NCBI GenBank assembly: GCA_023404495.1
Contig: JAEYBE010000048.1
Location: 1 to 64,000, forward strand
Reading direction: 5' to 3'
Source: Actinomycetes bacterium
GTDB lineage: Bacteria; Actinomycetota; Thermoleophilia; Solirubrobacterales; JACPNS01
DNA: 64,000 bases
Part shown: positions 26,921 through 35,100 of the stretch, piece after piece
Layout of the letters: each line of letters opens with the position of its first letter
How positions within the stretch are numbered: the first letter of the stretch is position 1
The notes under the pieces: generated by a model
Database searches by the model: none
The model's input: the letters and a program-made list of their open reading frames with translations, nothing else
Told to the model about the DNA's origin: nothing
Program-made: the position numbers and the translations under genes

Positions 26921-28900
26921 TTACCAGTAGACGCCGCGCATCACGTGCGCGAAGGCGATCGCCTCGGGCGTGATCTGGTCGCGGCTGCCGGCGGTTCCCT
27001 TGGCGGCCGCGCTCTCGGGGAAGAGGTTGTAGGCCGTGCCAAGGATGCGGTCGGCAAGCTCCGGCGAGACAGCGTGAATCACTTCGCCAGTGCGGCCAAG
27101 GCCCGTCGTGACCTTGCGCGGCGTGCCGATCATGCCCTTGATCACGAGCTCGCTCGCCTCCTGCGGGGTGATCATCGGGAATGCCTTGTAGATCGTCGTC
27201 GGCGCCGTCATCGGAGTCTTCACGAGCGGCATGTAGACGGTCGTGAAGATCACGCCGTCGCCGATCACCTCAGGCTGGGCGCAACGGCTGAACGCGTCGA
27301 GCGCTGACTTGCTGGCCACGTATGCCGAGAAGCGCGGCGGGTAGGCCTGCGCGCCGATCGAGCTGATGTTGATGATGCGCCCGTACTTGCGCTCGCGCAT
27401 ACCCGGGAGCACCGACATGATCATGCGCAGCGCGCCGAAGTAGTTGAGCTGCATCGTGCGCTCGAAGTCGTGGAAGCGATCGGCGCTGCTGGTCAGCGAG
27501 CGGCGGATCGAGCGGCCGGCGTTGTTGACGAGAATGTCGACGCGGCCGTGCTTGTCGATGATGTCCTCGATCACTCGCTCGCAGTCCTTGATGTCTGAGA
27601 GGTCGGCGGTGAAGACGTCGGCGTCGCCGCCGGCATCAACGATCTCGTCGCGGATCACGTCGAGTTTCGATTTCGTGCGCGCGACAAGGATCACCGTCGC
27701 GCCGGCACGGCCGACGCGGTGGGCGACGACCTCACCGATGCCCGAAGAAGCACCGGTGATCACGACGACCTTGCCGTTGACCGAGCGCTTGAGCTTGCGG
27801 TTCTCGGTGGCCGCTTCGCTGAAGTTGCGCTCCCAGTAGTCCCACAGCGTCTTGGCGTAATGCTCGATCGGCGGCACGGCCAGACCAGAGCCGTCGAGTT
27901 CCTTGAGGGTCTCGCTGCAGTCGAACTTCGTCGGGTTGTCGAGATAGGCGAAGAACTGCTTGGGCAGGCCTAGCGCGTTCACTACTTCGTCGGAGATAAC
28001 GCGGGTGGCCGGGTTCATCTCGCTGGCCTTGATCAGCATGCGCGGCGCCGACTGCACAAGCGAGTTGTTCGTGCGCAGGCTGAAGGCTGGGGCGCCGGCG
28101 GCGCGAGCGAAGATCGAGATTGCCTCGCCGATGCTCGGTGGGTACGGGTCGACCAAGTGGAATGCGCGCTCGTCCAGGCCCGGCTTGTGCATCAAGTGGT
28201 CGATCGCGCCGGCGACGAAATCGACCGGCACCATGTTTGCCTTGCCACCAGTGATTCCCGGCGTCGGCAACCAGGCGGGGAGCCGCGTGGATGCACGCTT
28301 GAGCCATTTGAAGATCAGGTAGGGACCGTCGATCTTGTCGATCACTCCGGTCTTGCTGTCTCCCACGACCACGCCCGGGCGGTAGACGCGCCAGGGTCCG
28401 GAGAACTCCTCGCGGACGATCTGCTCGGATTCGAACTTGGTGCGGTCGTAGGGCCACTCGAGGCTCTGACCGGCGTCGAACATGTCCTCGCGGAACGTGC
28501 CGTTGTAGCGGCCTGCGATGGCGATCGAGCTGACGAGGTGAAAAGTTGCGTGGTCGAGCGAGTTGGCCAGGCGCACGGCGTTGATCGTGCCGCCCACGTT
28601 GGTCTCGCGGTTGGCCTGGTCGGAGGCGGTGATGTCGTAGATCGCCCCGAGGTGAAGGAAGTGATCGACGTTCTTGATGCGATCGCGGTCGGACTGCGAG
28701 AGCCCGAGGTGTGGCTCGGTGAGGTCGCCGGTGACCTGCACGATCCGTCCCTTCGGCGCTCCCAAGCGCTGGACGATTGCGTCCATCCTGTCCTTCGACT
28801 GTGGGCGCACGAGCACATAGATGCGTCCCTTTCGCTCGAGCAACCGCTCAAGCACGTAACGGCCGATGAATCCAGTACCGCCGGTGACGAAGTAGGACAA
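26921..28900 (-). CDS. Two-domain fatty acyl-CoA reductase (NAD-binding_4 + short-chain dehydrogenase)
   Basis: The 659-residue protein fuses two Rossmann reductases. Residues 1-~365 resemble the reductase domain of fatty acyl-CoA reductases, with MSYFVTGGTGFIGRYVLERL and an active-site-like YDRTK. Residues ~375-659 are a classical SDR with TGASSGIGEVVAHRVGRAG, the NNAGRS motif and the catalytic Y-x3-K in FSAYVASKSALDAF. This order and length match mycobacterial AcrA-like and Marinobacter-type enzymes that reduce acyl-CoA to aldehyde or alcohol. With the adjacent acyl-CoA synthetase it could supply fatty alcohols for wax esters or unusual membrane lipids; the product is not established. Confidence 0.88.
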   Translation of the reverse strand: MSYFVTGGTGFIGRYVLERLLERKGRIYVLVRPQSKDRMDAIVQRLGAPKGRIVQVTGDLTEPHLGLSQSDRDRIKNVDHFLHLGAIYDITASDQANRETNVGGTINAVRLANSLDHATFHLVSSIAIAGRYNGTFREDMFDAGQSLEWPYDRTKFESEQIVREEFSGPWRVYRPGVVVGDSKTGVIDKIDGPYLIFKWLKRASTRLPAWLPTPGITGGKANMVPVDFVAGAIDHLMHKPGLDERAFHLVDPYPPSIGEAISIFARAAGAPAFSLRTNNSLVQSAPRMLIKASEMNPATRVISDEVVNALGLPKQFFAYLDNPTKFDCSETLKELDGSGLAVPPIEHYAKTLWDYWERNFSEAATENRKLKRSVNGKVVVITGASSGIGEVVAHRVGRAGATVILVARTKSKLDVIRDEIVDAGGDADVFTADLSDIKDCERVIEDIIDKHGRVDILVNNAGRSIRRSLTSSADRFHDFERTMQLNYFGALRMIMSVLPGMRERKYGRIINISSIGAQAYPPRFSAYVASKSALDAFSRCAQPEVIGDGVIFTTVYMPLVKTPMTAPTTIYKAFPMITPQEASELVIKGMIGTPRKVTTGLGRTGEVIHAVSPELADRILGTAYNLFPESAAAKGTAGSRDQITPEAIAFAHVMRGVYW

Positions 28901-28960
28901 GAAACGCTCCTCTACAGGGGGTCGGGCGAGAGCACAAGAATACTCGCGCCGGTCGCTTCT

Positions 28961-29713
28961 CTAAATCGGATTGGGTATGTCGATGAATTCGTGCTCGACG
29001 TCGAACTTCTCCGCCACCAACTCACCCAGGCGCTGGACGCCCAGGCGCTCGGTCGCGTGGTGGCCGGCGGCGTAGAAGTGGATTCCGACCTCTTTGGCCA
29101 TCGAATTGACGCGTTCGGCCGGTTCGCCGGTGATGAACGCGTCGCAGCCTGCGGCGGCGGCTGCTTCCACGTAATCCGGCGCGCTGCCGGCGATCACGCC
29201 TACGCGCTTGATCTGATCCGGCCCGTAGGCCAAGTGCAACGGCTCGCGATCAAGGCATGCGGTGATCGTCTGCGCAAGTTGATCGCCGGAGAGCCCGTCG
29301 CTCGTGCCGACAAACCCGATGGCGCGGCCCTTGTAGTCGCCGAGCGGCACGTCGACCTCCAGGCCCAACGCTTCAATCAGCAGAGCGTTGTTTCCGACTT
29401 CGCGACTGGCGTCCAGCGGTAGGTGGTAGGCGATCAGGTTCAGGTCGTTGGCCAGCAGTGTCTTCAGTCGCGCGGCCTGCACTTCGCTGAGCGCTCCCGC
29501 GTCGCCCCAGAAGAGACCATGGTGCACGAGGACGGCCTGTGCCTGGCGCTCAAGCGCAAGTTCAAACAGCTCTCGGGTCGCCGATACCCCGGTGACAATC
29601 CGATCTACTTGGGGGGTTCCCGGAACCTGCAGGCCGTTTGGGCCGTAGTCCGGGAATCCCGGCGAATCGAGCAGCTCGTCGAGGAATTCGACGATTGCGT
29701 CCCGCGAAGCCAT
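28961..29713 (-). CDS. Nif3-like dinuclear metal centre protein
   Basis: This 250-residue member of the NIF3/YbgI family has metal-ligand segments VLVHHGLFWGD near the N-terminus and the C-terminal FYAAGHHATERLGVQRLGE. Family proteins form hexameric rings with a two-metal site. They have been linked to GTP cyclohydrolase I type activity or to metal delivery, but the physiological role is unsettled. It is divergent from the small ORF at 29752. Confidence 0.9.
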   Translation of the reverse strand: MASRDAIVEFLDELLDSPGFPDYGPNGLQVPGTPQVDRIVTGVSATRELFELALERQAQAVLVHHGLFWGDAGALSEVQAARLKTLLANDLNLIAYHLPLDASREVGNNALLIEALGLEVDVPLGDYKGRAIGFVGTSDGLSGDQLAQTITACLDREPLHLAYGPDQIKRVGVIAGSAPDYVEAAAAAGCDAFITGEPAERVNSMAKEVGIHFYAAGHHATERLGVQRLGELVAEKFDVEHEFIDIPNPI

Positions 29714-29751
29714 GCCGCGATCCTATTGATAGCGCGGTAGTCTCGCCAGCG

Positions 29752-30030
29752 ATGGCAGCGCGGAAGAAGGCGCCGGGAGGCGATCAGAACTACGGAGTCG
29801 ACTATGCGAGCTTCGCTGAGTCGATGATGGACACCTCGCTTTACGGCGTCGGCGCATACTTCTGCGACCAGCACCCAGACCTCGTCGACGACGTGATCGG
29901 CGAGGCCGATTCGATCGAGAGCGTCGGCCTTCAGGCGTACGCCGCGGCCAACGACCTCTCCTTTGACGAGTGTCTGCAGACCCTGCTCACCGGACTCGCA
30001 GTCCGCTACTACAAGGCGATAGTCGGCTAG
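29752..30030 (+). CDS. Small conserved-looking hypothetical protein upstream of alcohol dehydrogenase
   Basis: This 92-residue soluble protein (MAARKKAPGGDQNYGVDYAS) is acidic, with no recognised family. Its stop at 30028-30030 touches the ATG of the dehydrogenase at 30031 directly, so the two are almost certainly one transcript. The C-terminal part (FDECLQTLLTGLAVRYYKA) looks helical. ATG 29752 is chosen because the frame upstream overlaps the divergent Nif3-like start. Confidence 0.65.
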   Translation: MAARKKAPGGDQNYGVDYASFAESMMDTSLYGVGAYFCDQHPDLVDDVIGEADSIESVGLQAYAAANDLSFDECLQTLLTGLAVRYYKAIVG

Positions 30031-31077
30031 ATGCTTGCAGTCACATCCCACGGTCCGAAGGACATCAGGACCGAAGAAGTACCCAAACCCAAGCTCCAGG
30101 AGAAGACCGACGCGATCGTGCGCGTCACCACTTCCGCGCTCTGCGGAACCGATCTCCACATCTATCACGGCAAGATCCCCAACGTCCCCGACGGGTGGAT
30201 CGTCGGCCACGAGTTCTGCGGCGTGATCGAGGATGTCGGCGACGCGATCACCGAGTTCGAGATTGGCGATCGCGTGGTCGCGGCGATGTACGTCGCATGT
30301 GGACGCTGCCCGGCCTGCGTCGCAGGCGATCACCGCCGTTGTCCGCAATTCAAGATGTTTGGCATGGGCGCCTCTTGGGGCAACCTCCCGGGAGGTCAGG
30401 CCGAGTATGTCCGCGTACCGCTCGCCGACATGACGCTGCGTGCGATCCCGGAGAACCTCAGCGACGAGTCGACGATCTTCACCGGCGACATCCTCGCGAC
30501 GGCATTCAGCGCCCTGCGTCAGTCGGGCGTCACCGAAGGCGACACAGTGGCGATCGTCGGGGCCGGGCCGCTCGGCCGGCTGATCGCGATGTGCGCTCCG
30601 ATCTTCGGCGCCGGCCTCGTATTCGTGATCGACGTCGTCGACGAGCGCCTCGAGGAGGTCAAGCAGTTCGGTGCGATCACGATCAACTCGCGCGAGCAGA
30701 ATCCGCGCAAGCTGATCAAGGAGGCGACCAACGGTCTGATGTGCGACGCGATCTTTGAGGCGGCCGGAAACGAGCCGGCGATGGAGACGGCGTTTTCGCT
30801 CCCGCGGCCCAACGGCGCGGTCGTGCTCGTCGGCATCTTGGTCGATGAGCACTTCCCACTCTCGGCCGGCGATCTCTGGCTGCGCAACACAAAGGTGATC
30901 CCGGTGCTGGGTGCGCCGTACAGCCATCGCGACGAGCTGCTGCGGCTGATTGCCGCCGGCAAGATCGACACCACGCCGATGATTACCGACCGCCTGCCAC
31001 TTTCCGGCGCCGCCGAGGCGTACGCTGCGTTTGACCGCAAGGAATTGCAGAAAGCGATCTTCGAGGTGGGATCATGA
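30031..31077 (+). CDS. Zinc-dependent alcohol dehydrogenase family (MDR) protein
   Basis: This 348-residue enzyme has the catalytic zinc site (SALCGTDLH, then VGHEFCGVIEDVG), the structural four-cysteine lobe CGRCPACVAGDHRRC, and the Rossmann motif GAGPLG. It should oxidise alcohols or aldehydes with NAD(P). The substrate is not evident, although similarity to formaldehyde and sorbitol-type MDR enzymes is suggested by the GTDLHIYHG opening. It is coupled to the small ORF before it and to the TetR gene after it (ATGA overlap). Confidence 0.9.
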   Translation: MLAVTSHGPKDIRTEEVPKPKLQEKTDAIVRVTTSALCGTDLHIYHGKIPNVPDGWIVGHEFCGVIEDVGDAITEFEIGDRVVAAMYVACGRCPACVAGDHRRCPQFKMFGMGASWGNLPGGQAEYVRVPLADMTLRAIPENLSDESTIFTGDILATAFSALRQSGVTEGDTVAIVGAGPLGRLIAMCAPIFGAGLVFVIDVVDERLEEVKQFGAITINSREQNPRKLIKEATNGLMCDAIFEAAGNEPAMETAFSLPRPNGAVVLVGILVDEHFPLSAGDLWLRNTKVIPVLGAPYSHRDELLRLIAAGKIDTTPMITDRLPLSGAAEAYAAFDRKELQKAIFEVGS

Positions 31078-31772
31078 ACGATTCTGAGGCCGCAGCAGAC
31101 GCAGGCGATGCCAAGGCTGGTCCGCGCAAGCGGCTCTCGCGCGGGGAGCGCTACGAATTGATCCTTGAGAGCGCGGTCGATGTGCTGGGGTCACGCGGCT
31201 ACCACAACGTCTCAATGGATGACGTCGCCGAGGCTGCCGGAGTCTCCAAGGCGCTCGTCTACCAGCACTTCGAGAGCAAGGACGATCTCTACCTCGAGGT
31301 GCTGCGCACCTATCAACAGAAGATCACCGATCAGGTGCTGCCGGCATGGGGCCAGGAACTGCCCCAGCAAGAGCGTTTCTGGCGCGGCTTTGTTGCCTTT
31401 TTTCGCTTTATCGAGGCCAACCGCGAGGCTTGGGGCGTGCTCTACCGCGACGCCGTCGAGATCAACGACTCAATGGTCAAGGGCATCCACACGTTCAACG
31501 TCGAGATGGCCGAAACAGTCGCCAAGGCGTTTGTAGAGGACCTCGAGGGACGTGAGTCAGACCCGCTGCTCACGCAGTACTCGCTGGCCGCCGGCCACGC
31601 AGTCGTCGGCGTCTGCCAGGCGCTGGCCGACTACTGGCTCGACCACCCGGAGGAGACGGTCTTTCGTCTCGCCGGAACCGCGATGGCTGTGCTCTGGAAG
31701 GGCTTCGGTCAGATGATCGACGACGGCAAGCCGTGGTTCCCGACCGAGCAGATGCTCGAAGGCCTGGTCTAG
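31074..31772 (+). CDS. TetR-family transcriptional regulator
   Basis: This 232-residue protein has the N-terminal helix-turn-helix (YHNVSMDDVAEAAGVSKALV, then YQHFESKDDLYLEVLRTYQQ) after ~25 flexible residues. The ligand-binding part follows. It overlaps the dehydrogenase stop by 4 bases and so probably controls that operon, perhaps in response to its substrate. Its own end overlaps the end of the converging diguanylate cyclase gene by 4 bases. Confidence 0.9.
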   Translation: MNDSEAAADAGDAKAGPRKRLSRGERYELILESAVDVLGSRGYHNVSMDDVAEAAGVSKALVYQHFESKDDLYLEVLRTYQQKITDQVLPAWGQELPQQERFWRGFVAFFRFIEANREAWGVLYRDAVEINDSMVKGIHTFNVEMAETVAKAFVEDLEGRESDPLLTQYSLAAGHAVVGVCQALADYWLDHPEETVFRLAGTAMAVLWKGFGQMIDDGKPWFPTEQMLEGLV

Positions 31773-32911
31773 AAGCTTTCTTCGCCGTAGGCCGCGCGCT
31801 TGGCTGTCTTGAGGGCGGCGTCGGCCCGGCGGATCAGCTGCTCGGGTGACTCGCCTGGCTCGTATTGCACGACCCCCACGCTGGCTTCGGGCGAGACATC
31901 GGGGCAGAGTCGCGTGCGCTCGCGCCGAACGACTTCCTTGATGCGCGCGGCGAGACGTTCACCGTCGGTTTGACCCGCGCCGAGCGCGATCACCGCGAAC
32001 TCGTCGCCGCCGCGCCTGGCGAGCAGTTCGTTGGCGCGGACGACGCCGTCCATCGCCTTGGCGCTCGCGGCGAGTACGGCGTCCCCGAGCGTGTAGCTGT
32101 ACTCGTCGTTCACGCGCTTGAAGTCGTCGAGATCGATCATCAGCAGCGTGATCGAATCGCCGCTTCGCTCGGCGCGGTCGATCTCGGTGCGCAGCCGCTC
32201 GTTGAACTTGCGCAGGTTGGCGACCCCGGTCAGCGGATCGCGGCCCGCCAGCGCGACGTTGTGCACGATGCCGTCCTGGATGCGCTTGCGCGCGACCATC
32301 AACATGCCTGCGCCCATCAGCGTGAAGAACAGCACGTTGAGCGCGACGATGCGCCCCGTCTCGGTTTCGCAGGTGACGTAGGCGACCAGCACCGTCACAA
32401 CCGCGATCACAGACAAGTGCGCGCAGGCCTGGCCAAAAGGCATGTAGAAGGCGGCCGCCATTGCCGGCGCCAATAGATAAGGGAGCACGCTCGGTCCAAA
32501 ATCGCCGGCTGTCAGGGCGACGGCCGAGATCAGCAGGGTGCCGATCCCGATGATCGCGTTCATCCACGGAAGCGCCGGCTCGTCGCGAGCCGCCATCAGG
32601 AGCCAGAACGCGGTCATCATCAGCGCAGCGATTGAAAGTCCGACCGCGGGGCCAGAGACTGCCTCGGCAGGAATCCCGAGGTCCGGCGCCAGCGAATCAG
32701 CCAGCAGCGCGACGAGCGTCACCATCCCGGTGATGCCATAGATGAAGGCCGCCCCGAACCAGAAAACGTTGCGTCGCACACGCAGCGCCTCGTCGGTCAC
32801 GAGGATCTCCGGCTCGCCGGGACGGCGCATCGGCCGGTAGGCGTTGCGCGCGCTGTGGCGCATCCCGAAGTCAGTCAGCGCCTTGCGCCAGCCGTGGACG
32901 TCGAAGGCCAT
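31769..32911 (-). CDS. Membrane diguanylate cyclase (GGDEF), second of a pair
   Basis: This 380-residue protein has about six membrane helices (residues ~35-210) followed by a GGDEF domain (DPLTGVANLRKFNERL, RRGGDEFAVIALGAG). It should make cyclic di-GMP from GTP. The inhibitory site, normally RxxD five residues before the motif, reads RANE, so product feedback may be weak. Its ATG overlaps the stop of the upstream cyclase gene by one base (TGATG), indicating a coupled pair. Confidence 0.92.
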   Translation of the reverse strand: MAFDVHGWRKALTDFGMRHSARNAYRPMRRPGEPEILVTDEALRVRRNVFWFGAAFIYGITGMVTLVALLADSLAPDLGIPAEAVSGPAVGLSIAALMMTAFWLLMAARDEPALPWMNAIIGIGTLLISAVALTAGDFGPSVLPYLLAPAMAAAFYMPFGQACAHLSVIAVVTVLVAYVTCETETGRIVALNVLFFTLMGAGMLMVARKRIQDGIVHNVALAGRDPLTGVANLRKFNERLRTEIDRAERSGDSITLLMIDLDDFKRVNDEYSYTLGDAVLAASAKAMDGVVRANELLARRGGDEFAVIALGAGQTDGERLAARIKEVVRRERTRLCPDVSPEASVGVVQYEPGESPEQLIRRADAALKTAKRAAYGEESF

Positions 32912-34062
32912 CAGTCGATTCCCTCTATTCCGTCGGCGATGTCCTGGAGCCTGCGCTGGCGCCAGGACCAGCGCTCAAGCTTTGCCCGCGCCTTGGCATC
33001 GTGCAGTTCGCGGTCAGCGCGGGCGAGCAGGCGGCCAACGGTGTCGCCCTCCTCGCGCGTTGCGTAGCCCACGGTGACTCCCGAGCGGACGGCCGGAAGC
33101 ATGTCGACCCGCGCGTCGGAGATGTTGTGGCTGACACGCCGGATCAGCGTCTGGATGTCTTCGAGATCGGTTGCATTGGTGACGATCGCAAACTCGTCGC
33201 CACCGCGCCGCGCCACCAGTTCGTCACGCCTCACAGTGTCGGTGATCGCCTGGGCGACAACGCGCAGCGTCTCGTCGCCGATCGAGTGTGAGTACTCATC
33301 GTTGACGCGCTTGAAGCCTTCAAGATCGAGCATGATCACCGTGACGCCGTCGAGTCCGCGCTCGGCATCGTGCAGGCCGCGCTCGACGCGCTCGTAAAGC
33401 GGCCGCAGGTTGGCCAGGCCAGTCAACGCATCGCGACCTGAGAGCGAAGCGGCCTGTCGTTCAATGCGGTTGAGCTCGAGTCGCACGTAGAGCGTCAAGC
33501 CGGCGGTGGAGGCCAGCGCGACAATCGTCATCAGGCCGGGGACCAGGCCGAATTCTCCGTCGACGTGCCGCATTGACGCTTGGAGGATCAGGGCGACCGA
33601 GAGGCCGATGTAGAAGAAGAGCGAGCGCGATGGCAGGAACAGCGCCACGTAGATCAGCGGGACGAGGTAAACGATCCCGAGCTGCGCCTCGACGGTCGGC
33701 GCGTTGGCGAACATCACGAAGAGGATTCCGTAGGACATCAACACGCCGAGGTTGAGCCACCCCTCGTGGATGTCGAGTTCTCCCACGACCCACCAGACAA
33801 AACCCATCGTGATTGCGAAGACCGAGAGGCCGATCGTGATCGCTTCGTACTCGACCGGCGTCGCGATCAGCCCTGTCCAAAGCTGCAGCAATGCGCCGGC
33901 GCCGGCTACCCAGAAAAGCACGGCCGCGGTTCGCCATGCGACCCAGGGACCCAAGGTGTCGTCGGCCTCGCCGGCACTGAAGAACTCGGCGTCGGCAGCG
34001 AGCGCTCCAGCGGGAAATTCCTCGCCGTCGCCTGCTGGTCCGTTGTCTGCCGAATCTGCCAT
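32911..34062 (-). CDS. Membrane diguanylate cyclase (GGDEF), first of a pair
   Basis: This 383-residue protein opens with an acidic ~40-residue segment, then six hydrophobic helices (~45-210) and a GGDEF domain (DALTGLANLRPLYERV, VARRGGDEFAIVTNAT). The I-site position reads RRDE instead of RxxD, as in the partner. The two proteins share architecture and are likely a duplication. ATG 34062 has a purine-rich GCGAGGACG ahead of it. The 5' leader contains strong hairpins (see 34063-34417). Confidence 0.92.
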   Translation of the reverse strand: MADSADNGPAGDGEEFPAGALAADAEFFSAGEADDTLGPWVAWRTAAVLFWVAGAGALLQLWTGLIATPVEYEAITIGLSVFAITMGFVWWVVGELDIHEGWLNLGVLMSYGILFVMFANAPTVEAQLGIVYLVPLIYVALFLPSRSLFFYIGLSVALILQASMRHVDGEFGLVPGLMTIVALASTAGLTLYVRLELNRIERQAASLSGRDALTGLANLRPLYERVERGLHDAERGLDGVTVIMLDLEGFKRVNDEYSHSIGDETLRVVAQAITDTVRRDELVARRGGDEFAIVTNATDLEDIQTLIRRVSHNISDARVDMLPAVRSGVTVGYATREEGDTVGRLLARADRELHDAKARAKLERWSWRQRRLQDIADGIEGID

Positions 34063-34417
34063 CTGCCGTCGTCCTCGCGTCCCGCCTTCGGTGGCACCGG
34101 CCGAGTCACCGGCCGTCCACGGCGAAACGCCGGTCAGTCAGCCGCGAAGTGCCTGCCAGGCAGCGCGGCGGGTTCAAAAAAACTCGTACTCCGGAGACCC
34201 AGGGACCGCCTCGTCCGGCGCTTGTGACCGGGCTAGGAGGGCGCTCGTCCTCTCTCCAAACGCGACGGGGGAATCGCAATTTGAGGGTACCCAATTGCGT
34301 AATCGGCGCACTGCCGAATCGAACAGGTGATTAGGAGGTCAGTCGAGTGGATCACGCGCGGAGGGCGCTTCCAGCGCGGACCGTGGGGTCCAAGGAAACG
34401 ACTGCGAGGAAAAAACA
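34063..34417. other. 355-base gene-free stretch with hairpins upstream of the cyclase pair
   Basis: No convincing coding frame lies here. It holds a strong two-part hairpin at 34141-34169 (GCCGCG-aag-TGCCT-gcc-AGGCA-g-CGCGGC), a smaller GGCG/CGCC hairpin, and the palindrome GGGTACCC flanked by CAATT and AATTG around 34271-34292. On the - strand this is the leader of the diguanylate cyclase operon. A GEMM-type cyclic-di-GMP aptamer core was looked for and not found. Confidence 0.4.
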
Positions 34418-34491
34418 TCGGGGCGCCCAGATTTGAACTGGGGACCTCACCGACCCGAACGGTGCGCGCTACCAGGCTGCGCCACGCCCCG
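34418..34491 (-). tRNA. tRNA-Pro (anticodon CGG)
   Basis: The complementary strand folds into a full cloverleaf: acceptor CGGGGCG/CGCCCCG, D arm GCGC-loop-GCGC, anticodon stem CACCG/CGGTG with loop TTCGGGT (anticodon CGG, codon CCG), T arm CCCAG-TTCAAAT-CTGGG and discriminator A. CCA is not encoded. A T-run follows the 3' end. GATAAT (34504-34509 on the - strand), 12 bases before the 5' end, is a plausible -10 element. Confidence 0.96.
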
Positions 34492-34515
34492 AATGCGGCG
34501 AAAATTATCGCAGAC

Positions 34516-35100
34516 TCACGGACGCAGGCCGGCGAGGACGATCTCGACGTAGCGCGACATCGCCGACGCCGGGGCCTCCTCGCGTTCGCGCACCGCGACC
34601 TTCGCCGATTCGGCCGCGCCGGTGGCCAGCGCGTAGAGGTCGTCGGTGGTTATGTCGTCCCTGACGGCGCCGGCCGACCTGGCCAGGGCGAGCAGCTCAC
34701 CTGTTCGGTCGAGCGCCCGGCTCTTGCAGTCGTAGAGATCCGGTAGATCGAAAAGCCCCTCGCGCGCGGCCTCGAGCATGCCCCGGTCGTTGTAGTTGAA
34801 GCGCACCGCTTCGGCGAAGAACTTGTCAAATGACGCGGCGTGGTCCTCGGCCTCAATCGCCGCCGAGACCACGTCGAGCCAGCGCTCCATGTGCATTTCG
34901 ACGATCGCGACGACAAGGTCGTTCTTGGTCGGGAAGTTCCTGAAGAGGGTTCCGCTGCCGACCTCGGCGCGCCGCGCGATCTCGGCGACGCTGACGTCGA
35001 AGCCCTCCTCACGGAAGGCTTCGACGGCCGCTTCGATGATGCGCTTGCGGTTGCGCTCGGCATCTGCGCGCGGGCGCCGGATCGCAGCGGACTTGGTCAT
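34516..35100 (-). CDS. TetR-family regulator of the adjacent drug exporter
   Basis: This 194-residue protein has a typical N-terminal DNA-binding domain (RKRIIEAAVEAFREEGFDVS, then VAEIARRAEVGSGTLFRNFP). Its ATG overlaps the exporter stop by 4 bases, so it is the second gene of that operon. It most likely represses the pair by binding the tandem palindromes at 36625-36684 and is released by a toxic compound; that ligand is unknown. Confidence 0.9.
   Translation of the reverse strand: MTKSAAIRRPRADAERNRKRIIEAAVEAFREEGFDVSVAEIARRAEVGSGTLFRNFPTKNDLVVAIVEMHMERWLDVVSAAIEAEDHAASFDKFFAEAVRFNYNDRGMLEAAREGLFDLPDLYDCKSRALDRTGELLALARSAGAVRDDITTDDLYALATGAAESAKVAVREREEAPASAMSRYVEIVLAGLRP

Noticed and set aside
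28157..29422. Long + strand open frame opposite the acyl-CoA reductase and Nif3 genes
   Set aside because: Antisense to two genes with clear signatures; it shows no family pattern.
34063..34170. Cyclic-di-GMP (GEMM) riboswitch before the cyclase pair
   Set aside because: A GGGACGC-like piece occurs near the start codon, but the other invariant part (CAAACC region) and the two-stem layout are missing.
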